From Helochares maculicollis (Eukaryota > Arthropoda > Insecta > Coleoptera > Hydrophilidae), in contig JAWQRO010000501.1 in assembly GCA_033557835.1 (NCBI GenBank), forward strand, positions 1-37,625: a stretch of DNA of 37,625 nt, in the 5' to 3' direction. The number at the start of each line of letters is the position of its first letter. Position 1 is the stretch's first letter. A program made the translations under genes and the position numbers. Under the pieces are notes generated by a model. It had not been told where the DNA came from. It did no database searches and worked only from the letters and a program-made list of their open reading frames with translations. Below are positions 22,727 to 34,074 of this stretch, in pieces.

Positions 22727-25470
22727 GTACTCCCTACTTTATTCTCTCTCGCTCTTCGCATCCGCGTAATGATAGTAATTTTCTTCGACACCCTTTTATT
22801 AGGGATTTACAATTTTATTAATGTTTTGCCTCAATGCATCTTATTGATTCCGGTTGCTTTATTATTAGGAACGCAACGTGTTGAAACTTCCACACCAAAA
22901 ATTAGCGTTTAGATATTTTAAATTTAGTGGGCGGATTTTGAATACTTTATTTAAATAAAATAGATTAATTAATTTTATTAATTAAAAAAATGTTTACATA
23001 TTTTATTATTTTATTTCAATTAACTCAAATAAGCAATTTATTTTATGTGGGTGAATTTTGATATTTAGTGCGGTTTTTTTGCAATTCCATTTTGTCCGCA
23101 GGATTCAAGTCATTACCCTGTTTACCATTCGTTAAGTCAAGGGCCTACTCCGTCCTGCTCACCAGGTTCCAGCACAAATGATAGTTTTGCCAGCTCACTA
23201 CCTCCCTCGTTAAATGCAGCGCCTGAATATGCCCCACGATTTAACTTCGACGTACCTTACAATCGACCAGCCCAGAATTATGCTTATACACCTTATTATC
23301 CTCAAGCTGAAGTTTATTCAAGTATGCGCCCAAGTTTGTTTCAAAGTGATGATTACCCATTGTATCAATGGTTTAATTCTGAACGACTGGGCCATTATAA
23401 CACTTATTCCAACGTGGCAGTTCAACAGACTGAATTAACAACAATCAAAGGAAGGAGGTGTATTAAATGCAGTTGTCCTAATTGTAAAGACGAGGAAGCG
23501 GGAATTCGACAAAATTCAGGAAAAAAAGTAAGTACAATTTTGAGTCAGTTACAGATTTAAACCATATCTTTAGATATTGTATTGATAGGTACTAGTTTCG
23601 GAAGGGTCGATTAGTTTGCTGTTTATAAGCATAGGATGGTCCTCTTATATATAATATACAAAGGCACTTGTTTGCTCATTTTTAATTTCAAAATTTTAGT
23701 TTCTATTGTGAAACAGTTGCAGAATCATTTTATAAAATTAGGTAGTTTATTATTTATTTAAGTAAAAAAATGTGAAATCAGAAATACATGATTTTTTAAT
23801 TTAAATTTTTCAAATTGTAAACGATTATTGCAAGTCCAGAAAATTAAATGTAGGAAACAAGTTGCGATAAATAAATGATTTTTAAATGCGACATAACAAT
23901 ATTTCCTTATTATTCAAGCAAAAGCCAGCTAACTGGAACATTTAATTACCCATTTCTACAAAAGAAATAACATGACTAAACGATTAACACACGATACTAT
24001 AATCAAAAGCCCTCATAATAATTACATACATTTAAGATACAAATGAAAACCCAAGGGTGACAAAAATGTCTAAAAATTGTTCTGCTAATACAGTGGATGC
24101 AAATGCATACTTAAATGGAATGGATAGTTATTTATTTTGCATTTATCGATTATCGATCTATATCTCAATAAATTAAGTTAGTATTAAACTAAGTATTTTT
24201 TGCTATAATTAGCTTCCTATCAGAAACGGAATAGTAACGACTTGTATATTAAATTAAAAAATGTAAGTGGTAGTTATAATCAAAACTTATGTCAACAATA
24301 AACAGGTTCAGTCTGAAATAATTACTTGTTTAGGCAGGAATTCAGTATAATATCATAATTGTTCATTTATATAGCGAGGAAAATTTAACTGGTGCCCTAT
24401 AACTTAATATGCCATCGATTCAGTATTACCTTGTACACAGGTTTAGAAAACCACAGAGATACTGCGAGTAATGTTTTACAAAAAAAATCAGTTGCACTGT
24501 CAACAGGATGGTAGAATAACCAAATGCGGAGGTTTAAATGAAAATTTTCTTAAGAGATGTATAGGTAAAAGAATAATAACTGAATGATCAGCAAACAACG
24601 TGATAAATTAAATTTCTTAATGCATACTACAAAATAAACACCATATTAAAGACCCTATTTTTCAGTTCTACACATCTGATTCTGGATTAATTTCAAATCT
24701 AAAGTCTGTTAATGCTCACAATTATAATTAACTGAAATGTACGAATATCGTTATTTTATTTTAAATATGGCGTTCTCTTAACTGTTGTGTCAAAAGTCAC
24801 AAAACATTACATTATTGTAAAGAAAATTGAGTTACATTAAAATGATATGTCGCTCAATTTCCATTCCATTTGATATTTTAGTGGTCGAACTTGTTTTGGT
24901 GACGTCGCAAATTCAACAAATGTTATCTCCTTCATATTAAAACTAACGTTTTCTCCCCGAATTTTTACATTATTTGCCGGTATCAACCTAGCAAAAACAA
25001 ATTTAACGTATATCGGCTACATAAGGATTGCGAATTTTTTCTGCTAGTTATGACTGCGTTGTTTAATTTTGCAATAAGTTTATTCATATAAAATTAATTT
25101 GCGTTATTCATTTCAGACCCATGTTTGCCCCTTTGCTGGTTGCAGCAAGGAATACGGAAAAACATCTCATCTCCAAGCCCACATACGGTGGCATACAGGA
25201 GAAAGACCTTTCCATTGCAGTTGGATGTTCTGCGGGAAGCGATTCACTAGAAGCGACGAGCTCCAAAGGCACATCAGGACGCATACTGGCGAGAAAAGGT
25301 TCGCTTGCCAATTCTGCTGCAAAAGGTTCATGCGATCAGATCATTTGGCGAAACATGTCAAGACCCATGAAAAAGGGAAGAAAAAAGAAAATGAGGAGCC
25401 TAAGAAAGCGCAGGAGAGAGGCTACGTACCCAATTCTTATGTAGCATCACCAGGATACTATGGGACATAG
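22664..25470 (+). CDS. btd: Sp5/buttonhead-like C2H2 zinc-finger transcription factor (3 exons)
   Basis: Joining 22664-22726, 23102-23527 and 25117-25470 gives an uninterrupted 280-residue protein; both introns (375 and 1589 bp) are GT-AG and phase 0. It carries a Btd box (C144-S-C-P-N-C149) and three C-terminal C2H2 fingers (167-189, 197-219, 227-247), a pair found only in Sp-family factors, which bind GC/GT boxes in the nucleus. The HLAKH and KTHE wording of finger 3 and a basic, Glu-rich tail favour the Sp5/buttonhead class over Sp6-9 (usually HLSKH), from memory. The Sp-box (SPLALLA-type motif) of many family members is not seen. At 280 residues it is short for the family, since fly Btd exceeds 600. 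In insects Btd patterns head segments and limbs. Exon 1 is the least certain part; an alternative upstream start cannot be excluded. Confidence 0.8.
22927..22934 (+). promoter_or_regulatory. GC box (GTGGGCGG) in intron 1
   Basis: Identical on the opposite strand to the GC box upstream of the initiator. A related GTGGGTG box lies at about 23047-23053. Together they would allow Sp-family autoregulation, which is an inference. Confidence 0.35.
23102..23527 (+). CDS. btd: Exon 2 of the Sp5/btd-like gene (Btd box)
   Basis: The acceptor TTTTGTCCGCAG ends at 23101 and the donor AAA|GTAAGT is perfect. The 142 residues (22-163) are rich in Ser, Pro, Tyr and Asn, as in the low-complexity activation regions of Sp factors (for example PSCSPGSSTNDSF and TPYYPQAEVYSS), and contain no fold I recognise. 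Near the end stands GRRCIKCSCPNCKDEEAG: the Btd box C-x-C-P-x-C, here with an extra Cys at 141. It ends in GKK, which is the usual lead into finger 1 of Sp proteins, and this confirms the join to exon 3. Confidence 0.85.
23528..25116 (+). other. Intron 2 of the Sp5/btd-like gene
   Basis: A 1589-bp AT-rich intron running from GTAAGT to a TTATTCATTTCAG acceptor (ending at 25116). It separates the Btd box from the fingers. I see no nested gene, no hairpin of pre-miRNA quality and no transposon fragment in it. Confidence 0.8.
25117..25470 (+). CDS. btd: Exon 3 of the Sp5/btd-like gene (three C2H2 zinc fingers)
   Basis: Encodes residues 164-280. Finger 1 (C167, C172, H185, H189) has the Sp-typical long C-x4-C and helix KTSHLQAH; finger 2 (C197, C202, H215, H219) has RSDELQRH; finger 3 (C227, C230, H243, H247) has RSDHLAKH. 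The linkers TGERPF and TGEKRF are canonical. The contact residues K-H-A, R-E-R and R-H-K are those of GC/GT-box binders. Finger 3 has an unusual doubled Cys (C230-C231), and finger 1 reads KEYG where GKVYG is common. The tail is Lys/Glu-rich, then ends SPGYYGT before a TAG at 25468. The overlapping frames at 25108-25444 are shadows. Confidence 0.93.
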   Translation, partial: THVCPFAGCSKEYGKTSHLQAHIRWHTGERPFHCSWMFCGKRFTRSDELQRHIRTHTGEKRFACQFCCKRFMRSDHLAKHVKTHEKGKKKENEEPKKAQERGYVPNSYVASPGYYGT

Positions 25471-25790
25471 ATCATACAACGAAAGCAAGAGCTGTGTTGC
25501 ATTTTTAGACTAAACCAAACTATTTTGAGCTGAAAATTCCGAATAAAAATCCAAACGATCGGTTTCAATATGGATCGCGGGATGTCACCAGCTCCTGTTA
25601 TCGCCTAAATGCCATAAAAGAGTTCAAAATGTGATAATAAATTAAGAGGATAACATTTTATGTAGATACTTGTACAGCATTTTGTATATTGTTAATTAGA
25701 TTTTTATTTTTGTACGTGTCTGTAACGACTTGTAAATAAAATAATGTAATTTTTTCTGCAATCAATAAAAACTGTTAAAATTCTATTTTG
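25471..25790 (+). other. 3' untranslated region of the Sp5/btd-like gene
   Basis: Non-coding sequence following the TAG, with two poly(A) signals at 25735-25740 and 25764-25769. A TGTACGTGTCTGTAA stretch lies just before the first. Cleavage probably falls at about 25755-25795. Confidence 0.65.
25735..25769 (+). terminator. Two AATAAA poly(A) signals
   Basis: AATAAA at 25735-25740 and 25764-25769, both about 265-295 bp after the stop codon of the zinc-finger gene; T-rich sequence separates and follows them. Confidence 0.7.
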
Positions 25791-25892
25791 CTTGTTTACT
25801 ATTTTACTCTAGTTAAGAGACGAACAGAGAATTTTTATTGTTAAGACATTCTCTTATAGTATTAATAATTCAGTAATTTATTCACTTTCTAG

Positions 25893-26136
25893 CGGCTATA
25901 TCAAACTAACTTGTGTTAGACCACCGTTCGATGGCTCTCGTAATACTAGCAATGAGCCATTCTACAAGAAAACAGCAAGGAAGTGCCTCCACCTAGCGAT
26001 GTTTCCAGCAAGACAGGATTACCAAGATAACCGTGCAGGTGGCGCTTCGGTCAAGATAATTGAGGGTGCTATTAACTGGGCGGGCTTCATGAATCCATGG
26101 CCGCCCTGGATAGAGGAGGGCAACGAAGCAAAATAA
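25893..26136 (+). CDS. Unidentified open frame, possible exon (80 codons)
   Basis: After a good polypyrimidine acceptor (TTTATTCACTTTCTAG, ending 25892) an open frame runs to TAA at 26134. It would encode about 80 residues including RPPFDGSRNTSNEPF, KKTARKCLHLAMFPARQDYQ and GFMNPWPPWIEEGNEAK. The first in-frame ATG is at 25999 (45 residues). The frame stays open further upstream to 25813. Base composition is clearly more GC-rich than the flanks, and the product is charged and aromatic rather than low-complexity. I recognise no family, and no partner exon was found. It could be a last exon, a decayed gene or chance. Confidence 0.22.
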
Positions 26137-28100
26137 AACAAAAAAACGCAAATTATAGAGTGTGATATTATGTATGCGGAGACGCGGTGGGGTAACTGTA
26201 TAGAGGGGATTATTTCAAGTGGCGCTTACGAATTAAAGTCAGTATCAATCATATCACAAGTATGCCTAGTTCGAATTTTCTTTACAATACACTGTTTTTC
26301 CAGTAGAAATAAGCGCGTTTTTGACACGCGATTTGCCCGGTTGTTTGGTCCTGCATGGTTTGTGTGTGGTTGTTACTGTTTTTTGTTGTTGCTGTGTGTT
26401 GGTTGGGCCTGAGGGCAGTGTTCTGTACTATCTTTTGGTGGAAGTGGTTGCTCAATCAAGCAAACTGGAGGACAGAACGGATAGAGACAAGGGGCAAACG
26501 TCCCCTGAGTTGTTAGCTGTGAGTTTTTATCTTATTGGATTTTTTTTTTGCAGCAAACGCTAAACGGGTGCCAAACAAATCAGTATATTGCGTGCGTCTC
26601 CTTTTATTACTTATTTCAAATAATGAGAAATAATAAAAAAATACACAAACAAAACTAATTACATATTGCATTTACAAACTGTAATTTAAACTTTTATTTT
26701 ATGATTTTTTTGGATTCTATGTCAATTGATAGCGGTTGACAGGTTATACTTAAGGATAATTTACTGAAAGCTTTAGAGCAAAAAATTGTTTCATTGAAAA
26801 TGTTAAGCGCGTTAATATTTTATCTACTATGGGGAGTAGCTACATGGCGTGGCCAGTGTTATAGATTTCTATTTTTGTTTGAAATTTAAAATGCAAGATT
26901 TTTTCCCTCGATCCATCAATATTCTCAACTGGCCAGCTCGAACGGGCACCAAAACCAATAAATCATATCCTAGCCTACAATCAATCATTTCCGTTCACAT
27001 CAGATGATCGACAAATCACCAATGGGTAGCTTCCACCACGTTGTCAGATCCACAGAACTTTGCACTGGACATCCATACAGATAGATACATCAAAACACAC
27101 ACATGGGCACCAATAAAACATGTACATACAGGCTTACACACATAATCCACATTCATTCATTCATTAATGCAATAAATATGATCGGTTGGCCTGCGGTCTG
27201 TCGACAAAAGACGCGCGCCGCGGTAGCTCGACCGCCCGCTGCGAGACAGCCCGTTCACCGCCAACCGCGATGCATACGTTGGGGCGTGCTTTCACGCTGC
27301 TTCTCTGCTTGCTAGATCCGCTGAATGACAGCGGGATTATGATTTCCATGTGTTACTAGATCAGCGCTAATCACCTTAATACCATAATTTAATTAACGCA
27401 ACAGTTACTCTAACGAAAAAAATGAATATACGCGTTATATTTTAACTCCACATACATACATATACACAAAAAACCAAAATTACTCTTTAATTACGAAACA
27501 CGCAAATAATTATTTTTAATTCATTATGTTATTCATACGCCGTAATTGATTTAAAATTTGAAACGAATTATTTTCGGAGAGTGCGGCTCGCTCTCGCTTG
27601 GAACGAAACGAAACGTATATGTATAGAGCTCGTCGTCGTCGTCTTACGGTTGAAATCACCTTCAAAACATTCCTTAAAACAAAAACAAGACAGAATAATT
27701 GCTGGATATCGTGCGAGTGTCCATAATTTGCATCACTTCAGGCTAACGTAAAGTTTTTTATATATAATAAAAGAATGCACTTTTCTGTGATGTCTGTTGG
27801 AGGTACCACCAGCTTGAGTGTGTTAGTAACCCAGATTGAGATATTTCTACGCGGGTAATTACTATGGGACCACAGATCTCTAATAGACAAATAAATAATA
27901 GATATAATTGGGGATATTTACTTTTTTATTGGAGATGTTTTTGTTGGTGCGTCATGTTTTTAATGGACGTTCCTTGCTCGCGATGCTGCACGACGTTCCA
28001 GCCGGTCTATTTGATAGATCAAGACTTATGTAGAGAAAGATGAGACTTCGTTGAATTATTGAAGTCTAGTTGATAAGTAATCAAAGGTTCTTTCTTATAC
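26137..28100. other. Non-coding DNA with GC-richer islands
   Basis: The blocks 26165-26560 and 27180-27330 are GC-richer than their surroundings; the second holds CpG-dense strings such as GACGCGCGCCGCGG near 27210. Near 27590-27650 there are CTCGCTCTCGC and (CGT)n runs of the kind found at insect promoters. The open frames here overlap on both strands and none is convincing. A distant promoter or enhancer is possible but unproven. Confidence 0.35.
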
Positions 28101-28111
28101 GATAGATGATG

Positions 28112-28204
28112 TATATAAGAGTAATGCTGTTTCAAACACGCTATTTCATTTAAGTACTGGTGAATCCGATCGACCATTTAATCAAAACTAACAAGGATGT
28201 AAGT
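28112..28204 (+). promoter_or_regulatory. Candidate TATA promoter and short first exon with split start codon
   Basis: TATATAAG (28112-28119) is a good TATA box. About 31-36 bp on lies TTTCATT (28144-28150), a possible initiator. Near 28190 the sequence reads AACAAGGAT|GTAAGT, a strong donor at 28199 in which AT of a potential ATG ends the exon. Insect genes for secreted or cuticle proteins often have a very short first exon of this type. No matching second exon with a leading G was found in the next 1.3 kb, so this may be chance. Confidence 0.2.
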
Positions 28205-31200
28205 TTGCACATTTGGAAAATTAATTGCATTTTACTCACGGATTACATTTAATTTCATTGGTTTTGAACGAAAAGTTATAAAGAACTAGAGCAATATTTC
28301 TTCATTCCTAGATTTTTGTTATTTGCAGATAGCTTAGTGTTGAATCACTACTCTTTATTAATCTAGGTCTTATCAATATTCATGACGAACATTGAATTCT
28401 ACGCTCACAAACGACAAAAATATACATAATGGCATTTCACTAGTGTCTAGTCGTCGCCAGTTATTTTTATTTCTCATGATTCTCATACATCGTTTCTATC
28501 TGCTAGCTTCAGTTTAAATCTTATGGAAGCAAGCAACGCATTGATATGTAAAAAAGATATAATCCCACTCTAATATTTAACAAAGAATAGCAAAATGTTT
28601 TAATTAATATTCGAAAGTATGATTCTTTAGTTGAAGTGGTAATGCAAAAAGAATTTTCCAACAAGAAAAAGTTATGGAACCGTTGTCAGATATGAGCAAA
28701 AGTATGGAAAAGTTTGTTTTTGTTGAAAAAACGTAGCCATATTGTATTTTACTGGTTTGTGAAATGACATAAAATGATCAATGCAGTTGAATAGAGTTAA
28801 TGATAATATCAATCAAGCCCTGAATCTAAATACCTTTTGGTTCGGGCAAGCCAAATGGAAAGTTTCTTCTCGCATAACAAAAATATTTGTTCTATTGATA
28901 TAGCCATTGAAATCAAATCGGGTAGATGAAATTGAACTTGCTTAATATTTTTCTCCAGAACTTTCGTAGATTTGCAAACCCTAAAGGCAGCTTGATAAAC
29001 ACAGAAGTAGGAGACGCCACCAATTTGATCATAACAAAGTAATTCTCCAAAATCTTTGAAAATAAACAAAGAGCACGAATGGATATTTGTTGAAAACTGC
29101 CAAAATATATTTTTTAATTTCAATCAACGCAAATTATGCTGTTGTGTTTTATTATAGAAATTTTTTTTTACTTGAATTGCTAACTATTGCCAAAGTTAAC
29201 TCAAGAAAATCGTTGGTGCTTGATTGCACAAGTAATAGAAGAATAAATAGTTATTTAAATTTATACAGAAAAATATTTATTACTTTACGCATTAAATATT
29301 GTAACAAAAACCTTCCCTAGATTACGTTTAAAAATTCAAAGTTAAAGTTCAATCTGATATATTCCTTTAGATTATAAATTCGCTCTTGTGACTGTTTTCT
29401 TGAGATAATAACATTATTCTTTATTTTCTGAATGTTTTTGTTTTATTATTTAGAACATTTTATACAGCATAAGTGAATTTAAAAGCAAAGTAGGTAAGTA
29501 TTGGGCAAATTAGTAACTCTTATAATTTTCTAAACCTATTCTGTTTAAGCGGCATTCTTTTAAATTAACATGGCTGCAACTTGCGATGGTCTTTATTCGC
29601 ATTGATATTCTCCATACAAAATATAAGTAAACGTATTCTTCTTAATCATTAGTATATTTTATTTGATTCTACTTAAACTTCACCATTAAAAATAATGCAG
29701 TTCAAAAATTGGAATGTCCCAAAAACTGCTGAAAATCTAAAAAAATCAAAACTGAAAAAACAATTAATCTCAAAGGATCGTCTAATCTAGAATCAGGAGT
29801 TCAAATCCTTGTAAGTTACGAAATTGCAAAACCATAAAAAAGCTAAAGTCTAGGAGACTAATTGCACAATTCACATAGCATATTGTTTAAAAAAGCCAAA
29901 AACGGTTAAAACGTGAAAACGCGGCTATGCAGTTAAAAATAATTCCAAATTTTGTATTTAAATGTGTAGGCAGGCATATGTTATTTAAGTACTTTACTTT
30001 TGTTTATCTCATTATCTTATCGTTGTCATGAAAATTCTAAGAATATCAGACAAATTCTATATTATTGGAACACATTAAAAAAGCATCGTGGTATTCGCTT
30101 TCCACACTGCGGTACATATCACGTCTAAAGGTCTAAGATTTGTCTATGAATTTACATAGACTACACAACATATATTAATGGAAGTGCAAGAGATATATTT
30201 ATGGTATAATGGAATCAAATGAGGCACTTCTTGGAAAAAAAATTACGACCAGGAATTCAAACTCAAAATTGGACTGTATAGCAATGATTGTATTTCAATT
30301 AATATCCTAACAATTCTCTTACAATTGTCTTATATTTACAATTAAATCGCGTTTGTGCAGATTCTATCGTAACATTAAACTTAAACTGATAACTTATGCC
30401 TAGACCTAATTCTATAAACTTTCAAAAGTAGGGCTGCAACCCTCTCCCTTTGAAAGTCACCTTGCACCCAATGGGACGCAAAATATGATATATGGCACTC
30501 CAAATATTATGAGTTTATGTTCATCAGATATTCAATAAAGCCATTAATCATCATTATTTTTTGTAAGCCACTTGATTTAAGAGTTACCTTTGAAACATTC
30601 AGTGCTACCAAGCTTAGTAGCAGCAGTATTAGGTGTTCAATGCAATAGTTTGGCTAATTCATTTCTTAAAGATAACTTATCTTTCATTATCATGATCGTA
30701 TATAAATCTTGAATTTTACTGTGTAAATTGCACAATATGATAACTTGCGCAATGGCAGCAATATTTTTTTATTTAAAATTATTAGATGGCAAATATGCAC
30801 CTGAAGAGAAAATCCATACAAATTATTTAAGCATGAGAGAGCAAAAGGTTGTAACTTCCAAAATATAGTGTATAGATAGTTACGATTATCATTTCTATAT
30901 TTTGTAGTTTATTAAATGACTAAGTGATTTAATATACTACATGTTTATTATATGATTTGAGGACTTGAAGAATGTTACTTAATAATTTAATTAGTTAGCA
31001 CAGAATTTCGAAATATTTTATCCCAAAAATATGATTCATATCTACATTTACTATTTTTTATTAATAATACAATTTTCTAGGACAGATTTTGAAGGTGAAA
31101 GAAATATGAACTACACAATACCATGCTACTTATAAACGGTTTGGAAAGTAATGGCCGAAAATCAACAAAATTAACACTGGAGAGGTGATAGTTGTCTTTC

Positions 31201-31489
31201 TGAGACACAAGCATTAAAATTCGTACTAAAATTTATGTATATATATACAGAATATGAAGAAAATAAGACCAAACCTGGCTTAGAAATTTTATTCCAATAC
31301 GAAATAAAGTGGTGAAATAACAACAGATTGCCTTGCTGAAGTTTTAAATTAATTTATTTCTTAATGCATTCTCACTTCACAAGGCGCGAGTCCCGAGTAA
31401 GGTTATTAATGTATCCCTATTTCCCTACTATATAAATTGAAATTTATAATAATAGTAAGGCTACCAAATTCTACCAACTGAACTATGGT
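28205..31489. other. Non-coding AT-rich DNA
   Basis: A 104-codon open frame on the minus strand (28809-29123) starts MKLKNIFWQFSTN and ends KRYLDSGLD. Its composition is typical of AT-rich chance frames or very old transposon debris, and I recognise no domain. The rest shows nothing beyond low-complexity AT-rich sequence. Confidence 0.35.
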
Positions 31490-32455
31490 ACCAAGATATG
31501 CAAGTAAAGTCACACTTCTGGTTTTAATTGATCACGCCAAAGAATACTCAATGTTATAACACTTTTTAAACAAAACGTGTACATTTCTTAATTCCTAATT
31601 AATGTCTAAAAACTGAATCACGGTAGCAAGACATGCAGTTAAAGTGACTTTTGTAGTGCTTCCTCCAAGGCAATTTTAACGGCTATCTTACGTAAGCATG
31701 TTGCAATTCAATATATACGCAATACAACAAGATATTTTGAGTAAATCGAAGCTCTATCTGTTTTCAGTAATATTCTGCTACTACCCTTAGATTTTCACTC
31801 AGAGTTGGGTAACAATAGACCGAAGTGAAAACTATTTATTTACAAATGTAAACTATAATTAATTTAGAACAATGTCCCCCCCCCTCGTCTTGCCTATAAC
31901 CTGTCGCTGGGTAAGCATTAGCAAATTTTCACTTACAATGAATTAAGTTGCTGTATGTTCTACGACTTCTATTTCACCAGGTTTTCATCATTTGTGGCAG
32001 AATATATTAGGAAAATATGCATGTGAAAGTATAAAATTTTCAAAACTAAAAGCTATCACTTACGGTGGTATCATACTGATATTTTGTGTCTTTTAATTTA
32101 TTGTGATATTTAAGCAGTGTACGAAATTTCAATTCAATAGATCTATTTTAATAACTAGTTTATTTGACAATTCTCAAAAGTTGTGTACGTAAACACCTAC
32201 TTTCGGTGGTTCTACATTTTTGATACAGATTTTTGATTTTTCTATAACAGCCGCATGCCAAATTTTATCGCTCTATCTTTAAGGGTCTAACCCCCATCGT
32301 GTTTCTATATACACACATATGGCATGCCAAAAATTGTCAATATGATGTCAGGGGCTGTTAAAACGTGAATATTTAACAAACTTTCAAGGTCGAATATTTT
32401 TCTGATCACAAAACTTTTGCTTTACTAAATTAGTAATACGGGAAAATATAAAAAA
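31490..32455 (+). repeat. Unclassified interspersed repeat, copy C
   Basis: Shares with copies A and B the TCTGACC...ATCGTGTT block (here 32286-32303), a CACTTCCGG-type motif at 31513, 31646, 32057 and 32198, and an end in TAGTAATACGGGA (32430-32442). Within it, GGTACCAAGATATGCAAGT (31486-31504) is echoed by GGTAGCAAGACATGCAGTT (31622-31640), so it contains an extra unit. About 31760-31970, including a run of C at 31876-31884, does not match the other copies and may be an insertion. Confidence 0.7.
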
Positions 32456-34074
32456 GTATATTATGTCAACCAAAATTTAATAAAAACAGAATTATATGCA
32501 GGAATACACAGCGTGGTTATTTCATCAGATAAAATAATCCATTAACAAAACAGCGACTTTAATTAACTGATGTCATAGTTAATGTACTAAACCACATTAA
32601 AATGTCAACGATTTACATTCGCACACACTTTCAAACACATCCAGAGAATTTATTACATAAATATGAATATTTATAATTATTATTGTCTTAATGAAATAAC
32701 AATTTAATTATCAGCAATGTAATTCAAACATATCTTTATAACAAGTTTAATAAATGTAAATATTATAGGTGCTGTGAACTGCGCATTCTTGCCAACAACT
32801 CGACTGTTCTAAAAACACCTGGTGGACATTTAGCATTTAAACATTCTTTCTGTTAGACGTAAATACATACGGGTTACTCCATGGCTTTGGCTACGGTTAT
32901 AAGGCACAGGTGTAATAAGATATCTGCAATTATTTATTTTACTTAGTCGTGTTTTTCAGTTCGTTGTAATTTTTGAGCTTCGTATTTTTTGTCGGTATAT
33001 TTTTTCTTCATCTTCGTAATTACTTTTCGACGTCTCGACGCAAGTACAGCAAGATGTAAGCGCTGTTTTTTACCGCCTGGATTCCAAAATTAAACGCTCT
33101 TTCTAAAATGATAATAATTACCAGTTTAGATTGTCACGGTTAGAGAATCATTACAAACAAACTACATTCCGTTTTACACCTCAAGAACATGAAACCGTGT
33201 AGATCATTCCCAAGATCGAGGAAAAATCCTTAATGACTGATAATTTGTAACCACGTATCGTAGAATTTTACGTACGGTTGGTATGCTAATTTTGAAAATG
33301 TTCCTCTAACGCCTAGTACATGCCGCTAGTTCGAAATAACAACTTGTAAAAATCTACTACATGTTTCCAGACACCTCGGACGTGATCTGTACACTACATA
33401 AATGTAGAAATAATGCGAGAATGAATGACAGAAACAAGAAGATTGTAAAACGCTTGGCGTTTTCTGACTGACGGGTTTTGCGGTGAACAGGAAGACCGCG
33501 GCTATTATTCTGTCCATCATACACTGCGTACAATAATTTAGGCGCCACCGTGCCGGACTTTAACCACTTTTGTAATCTTGTGGATTACTCCACATTAAGA
33601 AAAACCCCAGCAAGTAATCGCTTTTTGATAAGCTGGAAGTTGGAAGATATTAGAACGGTAATAGATTCGCGCTTTCGCGTCACCGAATCCGCAAAAACGC
33701 CCGACAAAAACACCTAATAAGTGGACAAAAGCATGTACCTGGTTAATTTTAATTTTATGCTCACAAATTGGAACGAGGACTAATTACATAAGGTAATAAC
33801 AAGATAGCTTCTAGGAAAACATACTAAAATTGCCGAAGCTTTACCCTCATTCTGAGAAACCTTGAGCAGAGACAATGGGCTAAAACTTATTTCAACAACT
33901 ATAAAGTTTCTGGAGTTCGGTTAATTTACTAATAGGAGTGCGCAGCTCGACGGATTGAAGTGCATGTTATTTATTATTATTACAATGCTTAACAGTTGGT
34001 GTTTTTAATAGTCTTAATAGATATTATATTTTTAATAACATTTTGAGAAAATATAATTCTGTAGTTTATAGTGT
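32456..34074. other. Non-coding DNA; candidate first exon near 33055
   Basis: TTTTTCAGTTCG (initiator-like, +1 near 32958) is followed about 97 bp later by CAGCAAGAT|GTAAGC (donor at 33056), again with AT of a possible ATG at the exon end. No coding exon could be linked to it downstream. The two minus-strand open frames at 33326-33548 overlap each other and are unconvincing. Confidence 0.25.

Noticed and set aside
25108..25444. Open frames overlapping the zinc-finger exon on both strands
   Set aside because: They are shadows of the finger-coding frame, which has all zinc ligands and linkers.
28809..29123. 104-codon minus-strand open frame (starts MKLKNIFWQF)
   Set aside because: No recognised domain, AT-rich composition, no promoter or splice evidence; could be chance or transposon debris. 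Kept only as a note in the non-coding block.
29795..29811. GGAGTTCAAATCCTT as a tRNA T-arm (B box)
   Set aside because: No matching D-arm, anticodon arm or acceptor stem could be folded around it.
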